Positions 1-6,210 of a DNA stretch of 6,210 nt are shown here, one piece after another. Numbering within the stretch: the stretch's first letter is position 1; each line of letters opens with the position of its first letter. The notes under the pieces were generated by a model. That model had not been told where the DNA came from. It saw only the letters and a list, made by a program, of their open reading frames with translations, and ran no database searches. The stretch comes from an uncultured Saprospiraceae bacterium (GTDB lineage Bacteria; Bacteroidota; Bacteroidia; Chitinophagales; Saprospiraceae). The stretch lies in the NCBI GenBank assembly GCA_938039305.1, contig CALHUZ010000170.1:1-6210 (forward strand), given 5' to 3'. Made by a program: the position numbers and the translations under genes.

Positions 1-274
1 CTTGTTCTCTTCTTCCTGGTGGAATATTAATCACTAAGACATCTGTCTCAAAAAGGTCTTGAAAATCACCTTCAAGCTTATCTGTCACCTTGAGCAAGTA
101 TGGCTCTATTCCAGCCTTTTCCAATTGATCTAACTTATCAACACGTGTAGTACTTCCTTTAATCTTATAGTCTTGACTAACTAAAGATACAGCGAGTGGT
201 AAACCTAACCATCCACAACCAAGGATTGAAATAGTCTTCTGAAAAGCAGACGATACACCTAATCCTAAAGCCAT
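1..274 (-). CDS. NAD(P)-binding Rossmann-fold protein, YeeZ-like / extended-SDR relative (C-terminus beyond window)
   Basis: The first 91 residues of a protein cut by the left edge. A β-strand leads into the dinucleotide-binding loop GCGWLG (residues 19-24). KGSTTR follows at 39-44, where the arginine after the second β-strand would suit NADP binding, and NIPPGRR lies at 83-89. This pattern (ISILGCGWLGLPLA, then GSTTR, then INIPP) is what I know from small NAD(P)-binding, epimerase-like proteins related to E. coli YeeZ. These are usually about 270 residues, so roughly a third is visible. Their substrate is generally unknown. ATG at 274 is the first possible start, because an in-frame TAA lies three codons upstream. 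It overlaps the end of the nitroreductase gene by 10 bases, which suggests translational coupling. The start adds about 12 residues (MALGLGVSSAFQ) before the Rossmann strand, perhaps a by-product of the overlap. The fold is fairly certain; the specific function is not. Confidence 0.8.
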   Translation of the reverse strand, partial: MALGLGVSSAFQKTISILGCGWLGLPLAVSLVSQDYKIKGSTTRVDKLDQLEKAGIEPYLLKVTDKLEGDFQDLFETDVLVINIPPGRREQ

Positions 275-840
275 GTGACTTTATCCTTGATATCCCATCT
301 TGTTCCTTTCAGATCTATATCCTTCTTAGGCACACCTATATAAAACAGACCAAGACACTTTTCTTTCTTTTTCAATTTAAAAAAATCGTCTGACTTGAGT
401 GCATAACCTGGTGTACTCCAATATCCACCTAAACCCATGGCTGTAACTGTCAAATACATATTCTGAACGGCACAAGCGACAGCTGCTTCTTCTTCCCATT
501 TTGGAATTCTCTTCTCAGCATCTCTTTTCATCATAACCGCTATGATGTGGCTTGCAGATAGAGGTTTAGTTTTTATCTTTTTCAATTTCATCTCAGAGAA
601 CTTCTCTGTAGGAGTATATTTTTGATACCACTCTGCACCGAAGGCACATAATTCTGGAATTTTATCTTGTCTCAGGACTTTAAAAAACCAAGGCTCTGTG
701 TTTTTATGAGTTGGTGCCCAGTTAGCATTTTCTAATATCTGCCAGATGAGATCATCATCGATCTGCTCACCAGTATACATAGGCGGAAAGATTGATCTTC
801 GAGATCTAATTATTTCATTTAATGTTGATAAATGCTCCAT
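265..840 (-). CDS. Nitroreductase family protein, YdjA-like (FMN-dependent NAD(P)H oxidoreductase)
   Basis: A 191-residue single-domain protein, the normal length for a compact nitroreductase. The N-terminal RSRRS (12-16) is the family's FMN-phosphate-binding arginine/serine motif. WAPTHKNTEPWFFKV (41-55) matches the APxHxxxxPWxF segment of YdjA-type enzymes. IPKWEEEAAVACAVQNM (112-128) followed by GLGGYWSTPG (136-145) corresponds to the YdjA region KVPRWEQEMSAGCAV then GFNGIWRSG. The C-terminal LFYIGVPKK (165-173) is the family's last core strand. Members are flavin homodimers that reduce nitro compounds, quinones or similar acceptors with NAD(P)H; the physiological substrate is not evident here. 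No signal peptide is present, so it is probably cytoplasmic. It starts 26 bases after the dehydrogenase stop, with a purine-rich stretch (AGAGAAG) ahead of the ATG, and overlaps the next gene by 10 bases, so it is probably the middle gene of an operon. The family call is secure. Confidence 0.93.
   Translation of the reverse strand: MEHLSTLNEIIRSRRSIFPPMYTGEQIDDDLIWQILENANWAPTHKNTEPWFFKVLRQDKIPELCAFGAEWYQKYTPTEKFSEMKLKKIKTKPLSASHIIAVMMKRDAEKRIPKWEEEAAVACAVQNMYLTVTAMGLGGYWSTPGYALKSDDFFKLKKKEKCLGLFYIGVPKKDIDLKGTRWDIKDKVTWL
284..288 (-). promoter_or_regulatory. Possible ribosome binding site for the NAD(P)-binding gene
   Basis: Read on the minus strand this is AAGGA, nine bases before the ATG at 274, and it lies inside the last codons of the nitroreductase gene. 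It is the best Shine-Dalgarno-like match near any start in the window and supports that ATG. Bacteroidota often start translation without such a site, so it may be chance. Confidence 0.35.
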
Positions 841-866
841 AGTGATTCTTCTCTGCTCTCTTTAAC

Positions 867-3596
867 TTAATTAACGATAATTAGCTTTCCATGTTCTGAG
901 CTACGACCATTATTGATGGAATAAAAATAATTTCCAGGATAAAGATGCCCGATGTTCACTTTATTTAGCAAGGGGCCATCGCTACTAAAAAGATCCTTTG
1001 CCACCAATTTGCCTTGAGCATCATAAATCATGATATAACCTTCACCAACCAACTGACCAAAAAGCACAGTAACATATGATTGAGCTGGATTAGGATAGAC
1101 TTCCATCGTTTCTGGATGTACAAAGACTACTTCGACATTTTGAGAATACACTTCGCGTCCATCATCACTTACTAATCTCAATCTATATATTCGATTACCA
1201 TTCGATAAGTTATCATCGATGAAATTATAATTCCATCTGGATTTCCCTTGATTTGTAGCATCCACCTCTTCGACTACTAAAAATTCCCCATTATTCTTAT
1301 CCGTTCTTTCAATGTATATCTTATCAAGCCTCTTCTCAAATCCCGTTGTCCAATTAACAGATAGTCCATCATTAAGCTGATCAACAGAAAAAACTAACAA
1401 CTCTACAAAAGCGCCATCACAATCAGGTGTTAATATTTTACTGTCAATAGATTTCAATCCTTCAGGATCAGTCACTGTCAATTCTATCCGATAATAAAAT
1501 TGTTCTGCTCCACATGAAGTAGGTAATATTTGAATAGTCGGACTTTGCTCAATCATGATAGCTTCCGGATGCTCATGAGTATTATGCCCTAGGAACAATT
1601 GCCATTTATATAAAAGCTCTTCTGTGTTATGCTCTTTATCCGAGACATCTGCTTCGAGATCTAACAATGTCAGGCCGTCTACAGGATAAGTATCTCCTTC
1701 GTTGATAGCTGTGATATTTACTATCGGTGGCGTATTATTTAAAGATATCAAAATGCTATCGGTAGCAATTAAGCCTTCTTCATCGCTTACTTCAAGTAGC
1801 ATCCATCTCGATACAGGTATATTACCATTTGATTCAAAAGTATACTCTAGTGTTCGTTCAGATGAAACTTCTTTATCATTTAACATCCACCTTATTGTAA
1901 TCTCATCATCATTGGGGTCATAACTTTCAGAAGCATCGAAAGAGACAGTCAAAGGCGACCCTCCATAGTTCTTATCTGCTTTCAAAATGGCCACAGGTTT
2001 TATATTCTGGCCATATGAGATCTTTCTAATTCCATTTTTAAAATCTATAAAATACAAAGCACCATCATGTGGATTAATCTCGATGTGTGAAATTTTCATA
2101 GTATCCGTATAAAAGTGATTGATACCGATGATATCGTCATTGAGGTCTGTCTCTACTGTCTTAATCCACCCCCTGTCATAATCTCCAATAAACAATTTGC
2201 CTTTATACCATTCTGGGAAAGCATCTCCTTGGTAAACTCCGCCAACGATGCCACAGATGCCATGCCATCCGTTGCTATCTCCATAAGCTGAAGATCGAGG
2301 GTCGTCTACTTTTAATTGGGTAGGCTCTCCTTCTTCATCGTACTCCGGCACATAAAAAGAACCTCCAACTGACCAATGGCCAAAAGACATAGCTGGCAAA
2401 CTATGTACATGTGTATAACCTTCTTCCAGTTCTTCATTCTCATCACACGGATCAGTAAAGACATTAAATGGAAATTCTAATTTTGGTTGTTGTATCAAAT
2501 CCTTAAATAGGTAACCCGCTTCTCTACATCCACCTGCAGCACTTTTATAATTAGGATGAACAGTTTCCATATTATAAAAATCAACCATCGGCTGAACACC
2601 TTCATAGACAGGCCATCCAAAATTCTGTCCTGGCACTTTGGCCACATTTAATTCTTCCCAATTTTGGTTACCGACATCTGTGATGTATAAGACACCAGGC
2701 AATCCAAGATCAGGATCTTTACTACCACTACCCTTTCTAAGTGACATGCGATATCCATTGCGTAATCCTAAAGCATATACACGTGAGGCAGCTCCAAAAG
2801 GGTTAGCTTCTTGAAAGTATGGATTACTTGAAAGGCCAGCTCCAGTCTCAGCATCTATACGAAGTACTTTCCCGTTAAGGTTTTGTATGTATTGGGATCT
2901 AAAAGCGCCAAGATCCTCTTCTGGTTTTATAATTTGATCTCGGAGCCCCTGTTCTACATATTCTTCAAAGTACGGCGGACCATTTCCTCCATATGGCGCT
3001 CGCCATGTAGATCCATCACCCGTACTGATCAGTAACGTCCCGTCATCTCCCATCAATACTGTTCCACCCATATGCGAAGTATAAAGCGATGGCACACCGT
3101 CTAACTGGTTCTTGCCCAATAGAATTTTTCGTGAGTCAGGGTCTACTTTGGAGAAATTCAACTTCTCAGATGTTTGATAGCGTGTCACTCTTGCAAACGT
3201 TGCGTTCCAATATTCATCGTTTTGAGGATCATATGAAGGACTATGGCGATTTGCCCAATGATTTCGATCTACGGCATAATAGAGATAAACAAAGCCATTT
3301 GTTAAGAAGTCATTATCAAGAGCTATCGATAGCAAGCCCATATCACCGAAGTTGGCTACCTCATCACTAATATCCAAAAAAGGCTCCTGTGACTTGACAC
3401 CATCCTTTACGACCCAGACAGTACCTTCTTTCTCCGAGACATACATGACTCCGTTCTCATCAAAATCAAGATCTATCGGTGCAATCCAGTCTCTTGTATA
3501 CCATTCTATATTGAATCCATCTTGGAGCTGTGGCTGACTTTGGCATATACTTATGGCAGTCAATGCAAACAATAGAATGAATAAATTTCTCAACAT
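867..3596 (-). CDS. Secreted PQQ-dependent sugar dehydrogenase-like protein with PKD domain and T9SS type A sorting domain
   Basis: A 909-residue exported multidomain protein. Residues 1-20 form a signal peptide (short basic start, hydrophobic LFILLFALTAISIC, cleavage near SQ). Residues about 30-527 are a glucose/sorbosone dehydrogenase β-propeller. Family marks are GLLSIALDNDF (87-97), SHMGGTVLMGDDGTLLISTGDG (from 174; H175 sits where the family's catalytic histidine is expected), GLRNGYRMS (277-285), DVGNQNWEELN (307-317), GQNFGWPVYEG (323-333) and GKLFIGDYDRGWI (466-478). A PKD domain (about 533-620, with SFDASESYDPNDDEITIRW) follows, then an Ig-like domain (622-725) with a WQLFLGHNTHEHPE motif, then a fibronectin-III-like segment (730-825). 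The end, from MEVYPNPAQSYVTV (831-844) to GKLIIVN, is a type A T9SS sorting domain. Relatives oxidise aldose sugars in the periplasm or outside the cell using PQQ and calcium. The exact substrate, and whether PQQ is used, cannot be read here. It is first in the minus-strand gene set and diverges from the metalloprotease. Confidence 0.92.
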   Translation of the reverse strand: MLRNLFILLFALTAISICQSQPQLQDGFNIEWYTRDWIAPIDLDFDENGVMYVSEKEGTVWVVKDGVKSQEPFLDISDEVANFGDMGLLSIALDNDFLTNGFVYLYYAVDRNHWANRHSPSYDPQNDEYWNATFARVTRYQTSEKLNFSKVDPDSRKILLGKNQLDGVPSLYTSHMGGTVLMGDDGTLLISTGDGSTWRAPYGGNGPPYFEEYVEQGLRDQIIKPEEDLGAFRSQYIQNLNGKVLRIDAETGAGLSSNPYFQEANPFGAASRVYALGLRNGYRMSLRKGSGSKDPDLGLPGVLYITDVGNQNWEELNVAKVPGQNFGWPVYEGVQPMVDFYNMETVHPNYKSAAGGCREAGYLFKDLIQQPKLEFPFNVFTDPCDENEELEEGYTHVHSLPAMSFGHWSVGGSFYVPEYDEEGEPTQLKVDDPRSSAYGDSNGWHGICGIVGGVYQGDAFPEWYKGKLFIGDYDRGWIKTVETDLNDDIIGINHFYTDTMKISHIEINPHDGALYFIDFKNGIRKISYGQNIKPVAILKADKNYGGSPLTVSFDASESYDPNDDEITIRWMLNDKEVSSERTLEYTFESNGNIPVSRWMLLEVSDEEGLIATDSILISLNNTPPIVNITAINEGDTYPVDGLTLLDLEADVSDKEHNTEELLYKWQLFLGHNTHEHPEAIMIEQSPTIQILPTSCGAEQFYYRIELTVTDPEGLKSIDSKILTPDCDGAFVELLVFSVDQLNDGLSVNWTTGFEKRLDKIYIERTDKNNGEFLVVEEVDATNQGKSRWNYNFIDDNLSNGNRIYRLRLVSDDGREVYSQNVEVVFVHPETMEVYPNPAQSYVTVLFGQLVGEGYIMIYDAQGKLVAKDLFSSDGPLLNKVNIGHLYPGNYFYSINNGRSSEHGKLIIVN

Positions 3597-3664
3597 AAGA
3601 CAAAGATAAGCCAGGTATCGGAAAGAGACTTGCAGCTGCTTTTATACAATGGATTTAGCCTACT

Positions 3665-3693
3665 CAGTATTAAAATTGAATTATCGAGGCAAA
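3665..3693 (-). promoter_or_regulatory. Candidate promoter for the dehydrogenase gene set (Bacteroidota -33/-7 type)
   Basis: On the minus strand TTTG (3693-3690) is followed after 17 bases by TAATACTG (3672-3665), compared with the Bacteroidota consensus TTTG and TAnnTTTG. The -33 element is perfect. The -7 element matches four of six defined positions, and the spacing is slightly short. It would give a leader of about 60 bases before the ATG at 3596. There is no Shine-Dalgarno site at that start. This is a by-eye match in AT-rich DNA. Confidence 0.25.
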
Positions 3694-3711
3694 AAATGAC
3701 CAATATTAGTG

Positions 3712-3743
3712 ATTGTTAAAGCGTCTAACATTCATTATGTTTA
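3712..3743 (+). promoter_or_regulatory. Candidate promoter for the metalloprotease gene (near-leaderless if used)
   Basis: ATTG (3712-3715), 20 bases, then TATGTTTA (3736-3743), compared with the Bacteroidota TTTG and TAnnTTTG consensus: three of four and five of six defined bases match, with suitable spacing. Transcription would begin close to the ATG at 3748, leaving little or no leader. This fits the absence of any Shine-Dalgarno-like sequence before that ATG, but the match is weak and could be chance. Confidence 0.25.
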
Positions 3744-3747
3744 TACC

Positions 3748-6210
3748 ATGATAATCTCGCATATCACCAAGGTTCTTATTCTGTTTGTCCTAGCATCAAC
3801 ATCTTTCATTTTAAATGGACAGTCTGTTGTAATAACACTTAAAAGTCAAATTAATAAAGACAAGGCTGGCTACAGTTCACAATTGTCTGAGCACTTAAAA
3901 GAATATGAAGTAGTCCAGATTAATCTGGAGGATAAAATGGTTACCCAGCTTCAGGGTTCTAACGAAGGAACTATACTATTGGATTTAGGAGACAAAACGA
4001 TAATTTATGATAAGTTCGATTTGCATTATTCAGGCTCAAATAGCAAAAAAGGAAACGTTATTACCTTGTCATCCCAAAATAATGAGAATCTCACTATCAA
4101 CAAGAATTTCATCAACGGAATATATCGAGAAGGCAGAGAGGTTTTTGCAATCCAACCATTACGAGATTTTATAAAAGGGGCTGATAAAAACTTGTTTATC
4201 ACTTATCGGGCTCTCGATATCATTAACACAGAAGATCATATATGTACCATCAATGAGGTCAGATCAAGAGGTAAGTCTATAAATCGAAAAATGGCCGCTT
4301 CTCCTTGTGAAAGGATCAGACTTGCGATTGCTAACGATTTTAGCATGTATCAAAAGTATGGAAATGCTGATGGTGTAATCAACCATAACACTGCAGTTAT
4401 CAATAATATCAGATCTTTATATAGATCTGACTTTTCGAGTGTAGTCGAGTTTGAAATAGTGAATTTTTTCATTCCAACTACGGCAGCAGAAGATCCTTTT
4501 ACCAGCAATCCCGATGCCCAAGTCCTTCTGAGCGACTTTACAAACTGGGGGCAAGCGAATGGCAATCCATGGGAGAATATTGACTATGATATGGGAGAAT
4601 TATGGACAGCCCGAGATATAACATATCAAGGGAATAGTGGAACCGCAGGTCTTGCTGACACCCCCTTATCCACGAACCCATACGCTCGAGTTTTTCATAT
4701 TTTAGAAGATTTTACGTCAACCGCGATATCCCTAACAAACCTAACCGCTCATGAAATGGGACACAATTTTTCGTCTCAACATGATGCTGGTGCTGGTTTC
4801 ATAATGTCTCCAACAGTTCCTAATAGTACAGCAGGATGGTCTGCGCAGTCCATAGCGAGTATAGATCTTAGACTTTCTACAATCGGTGGTGATCTACTCA
4901 ATTGTTCTTGTGGCGAAGTAATCACAGGACCTTCTTTACTTTGTAATGGAGATTCTGACAACTTCAGCATTTCGATTTCAGAAGGTGTTGGGCCATATAC
5001 GATTACATACAATGATGGAGTAAGTCAATTCATCATCAATAATTACTCATCGGGAGACTTAATATCTATCAGCCCAACAATGACAACAACCTATACCATT
5101 GAAACAATTGAAGATGTAGGCATTGGTGGTCTTGATTTCACCTGTGGATCAAATACAAGTATAACCGTAAATGTCTTTGACGAAGCCGGCATAGCAAGTG
5201 CTAATGGCCAACAAGGCTCTTACGAAATAACTGATTGTGACGCCTCTGTAGCTGTACCGCTTACAACTGGCATAAGCATGCTCAATCAAGATCAAGTCAT
5301 TGGTTGGTGGATTACAGAAGATCAGCCTATCTCAAGCACCTTAACCAATCCGAACTTGATAACGTCGTTGGCTAATGCAACTCAAGGAGGCACTCTTTCA
5401 AATCCAGTGAATCACATATACGAATCAACAAGTGGAAGTCCTGCTAAAAACTTTCCGTTAGATGTGGACTGCAATTCTTTAGATGATACAAAGTCTTACT
5501 TTGCGACTCCTTTCGTCTCCATTAAGAAAGATGCAGTTGCTGACGTTAATGGCTCCGTAACTGGTACTATAGAACCAGCTACTTTTAACGGATACGAAGC
5601 TCAAATAGCCAAATTCAGTTCGTCCAGTGTTAGTCGACCACAAAATCCTGTAAATGACCCAGTATTCTCATTTACTATAGAAATAAGCGGATATACAGGT
5701 GATGTTGCCAATCATTATTTCTTTATACACAGCCCTTTCCCAACGGATGGCGAAGGTGCTTTTCAGCTCACGGGTAATGGCACAGAGATTTTTACAGAGT
5801 CTACGTTCAACTTACTTGATGATCCAGGGTTGGAAGATGTCTGGGTTTGGGTTTGGGAACAAGGAGGTTCGGGGATGGAAAATGCTTCTCTGTCTGTTAC
5901 ATTAAACATCACCTACCCCGGAGCACCCGCAATTATCTTTCCTAATGTAACAGATGTAAACTCTTGTTCTTTCGGAACTCCAGTTGCTTTGACTTGTGGT
6001 TGCACACTTCCTCCCTGCACAAGCACAGCTTCAATAATTAACTCAACAAATGTTAATGATGGAACACTTGTGACTTCAGCCAATCAGCTTTCAACATCTG
6101 GAATAACTGATGTAACTACAGGTACTTCAATCTGGCAAGCACAAATTGAGATTATACTTAACGAAGACTTCTCAGTAGGAGGCGGATCAACACTATGCAT
6201 TGATATAGGA
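3748..6210 (+). CDS. Secreted reprolysin/ADAM-like metzincin metalloprotease, multidomain (C-terminus beyond window)
   Basis: An open frame of 821 codons with no stop before the right edge. Residues 1-24 form a signal peptide (VLILFVLASTSFIL, cleavage near NGQ), which supports the ATG at 3748. Residues 25 to about 185 resemble a reprolysin propeptide, including GIYREGREVFAIQPL and ITYRALDI. The catalytic domain runs from about C187 (ERIRLAIANDFSMYQKYGN) to C386/C388. Zinc ligands H335, H339 and H345 and catalytic E336 lie in HEMGHNFSSQHD, with the Met-turn at M353 (FIMSP). A SprB-like β-repeat spans about 395-477 (LLCNGDSDNFSI, GVGPYTITYNDG). Residues 478-735 are β-rich and unassigned, with VIGWWITED (517-525), SYFATPFVSIKK (583-594) and VWVWVWE (698-704). 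C740, C750, C752 and C757 form a cysteine cluster. From about 760 a coathanger-like stack begins (TGTSIWQAQIEIILNEDFSVGGGS). Relatives cleave extracellular proteins after propeptide removal. A T9SS sorting domain is expected past the edge but is not seen. The protease class is secure; the substrate is unknown. Confidence 0.9.
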   Translation, partial: MIISHITKVLILFVLASTSFILNGQSVVITLKSQINKDKAGYSSQLSEHLKEYEVVQINLEDKMVTQLQGSNEGTILLDLGDKTIIYDKFDLHYSGSNSKKGNVITLSSQNNENLTINKNFINGIYREGREVFAIQPLRDFIKGADKNLFITYRALDIINTEDHICTINEVRSRGKSINRKMAASPCERIRLAIANDFSMYQKYGNADGVINHNTAVINNIRSLYRSDFSSVVEFEIVNFFIPTTAAEDPFTSNPDAQVLLSDFTNWGQANGNPWENIDYDMGELWTARDITYQGNSGTAGLADTPLSTNPYARVFHILEDFTSTAISLTNLTAHEMGHNFSSQHDAGAGFIMSPTVPNSTAGWSAQSIASIDLRLSTIGGDLLNCSCGEVITGPSLLCNGDSDNFSISISEGVGPYTITYNDGVSQFIINNYSSGDLISISPTMTTTYTIETIEDVGIGGLDFTCGSNTSITVNVFDEAGIASANGQQGSYEITDCDASVAVPLTTGISMLNQDQVIGWWITEDQPISSTLTNPNLITSLANATQGGTLSNPVNHIYESTSGSPAKNFPLDVDCNSLDDTKSYFATPFVSIKKDAVADVNGSVTGTIEPATFNGYEAQIAKFSSSSVSRPQNPVNDPVFSFTIEISGYTGDVANHYFFIHSPFPTDGEGAFQLTGNGTEIFTESTFNLLDDPGLEDVWVWVWEQGGSGMENASLSVTLNITYPGAPAIIFPNVTDVNSCSFGTPVALTCGCTLPPCTSTASIINSTNVNDGTLVTSANQLSTSGITDVTTGTSIWQAQIEIILNEDFSVGGGSTLCIDIG

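Noticed and set aside
3089..3370. Plus-strand open frame inside the dehydrogenase gene (also smaller ones near 1702-1923 and 3352-3537)
   Set aside because: They lie opposite a long gene with continuous, recognisable domains; their translations show no family features.
3632..3639. Eight-base palindrome GCAGCTGC in the divergent intergenic region, considered as an operator
   Set aside because: Too short, with no second copy nearby and no flanking symmetry.
3709..3747. Upstream in-frame GTG (3709) and out-of-frame ATG (3737) as alternative starts for the metalloprotease
   Set aside because: The GTG would put 13 extra residues before a good signal peptide. The ATG at 3737 reads only MFIP before a stop. 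The ATG at 3748 gives a standard signal peptide.
4243..4245. C166 as a cysteine-switch residue of the propeptide
   Set aside because: It is the first cysteine before the catalytic domain and is suitably placed, but its surroundings (HICTINEV) do not match the known switch motifs, and pairing with C187 as a disulfide is equally possible.
4409..4430. Inverted repeat TCAGATCT / AGATCTGA with a six-base loop
   Set aside because: It lies within the metalloprotease coding frame (codons for IRSLYRSD) in a well-formed catalytic domain, with no U-tract after it. It is probably a chance result of repeated AGA TCT codons.
4350..5012. Minus-strand open frames (4350-4565 and 4776-5012), and a plus-strand one at 5699-5905 in another frame
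   Set aside because: All lie within the metalloprotease frame, which carries clear catalytic motifs and continues through them; they are shadows.
5842..5857. Short tandem TGGGTT repeat
   Set aside because: It encodes alternating Trp-Val in a β-strand and is fully explained by coding; too short to be a meaningful repeat array.

Overview
The window looks like part of a Bacteroidota chromosome. The base composition is AT-rich and the genes lack strong Shine-Dalgarno sites. One exported protein ends in a type IX secretion (T9SS) type A sorting domain (PNP motif near residue 835, then a β-rich tail). A second protein carries a SprB-like repeat and a coathanger-type β-domain common in that phylum. 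The sequence does not fix the genus. A free-living, polymer-degrading or gliding member of the Saprospiria or Cytophagia type is a reasonable guess and no more.

Left two-thirds, minus strand (3596 down to 1): three genes in a row. First is a 909-residue secreted PQQ-type glucose/sorbosone dehydrogenase-like protein with PKD/Ig-like domains and a T9SS sorting tail. After 26 bases comes a 191-residue nitroreductase of the YdjA type. This overlaps by 10 bases the start of a Rossmann-fold NAD(P)-binding protein (YeeZ-like, extended-SDR relative), which is cut by the left edge. Spacing and overlap suggest one transcript, although one product is exported and the other two look cytoplasmic.

Middle (3597-3747): a 151-base divergent intergenic region with a weak Bacteroidota-type promoter candidate for each direction.

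Right third, plus strand (3748 to the right edge): one long open frame with no stop before the edge, 821 codons visible. It encodes a secreted metzincin metalloprotease with a signal peptide, a reprolysin/ADAM-like propeptide, a catalytic domain with the zinc motif HEMGHNFSSQHD and a Met-turn, a SprB-like β-repeat, a long unassigned β-rich region, a cysteine cluster and the start of a coathanger-like domain. A T9SS sorting domain probably follows beyond the edge.

Taken together, the locus is a divergent pair of large exported multidomain proteins (a putative sugar oxidase and a metalloprotease) plus two small redox or NAD(P)-binding genes downstream of the dehydrogenase. I see no mobile element, CRISPR array, RNA gene or defence system. 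The most unusual points are in the metalloprotease: a serine in place of the usual glycine in the zinc motif, a short Met-turn loop, and about 260 residues of unassigned sequence.
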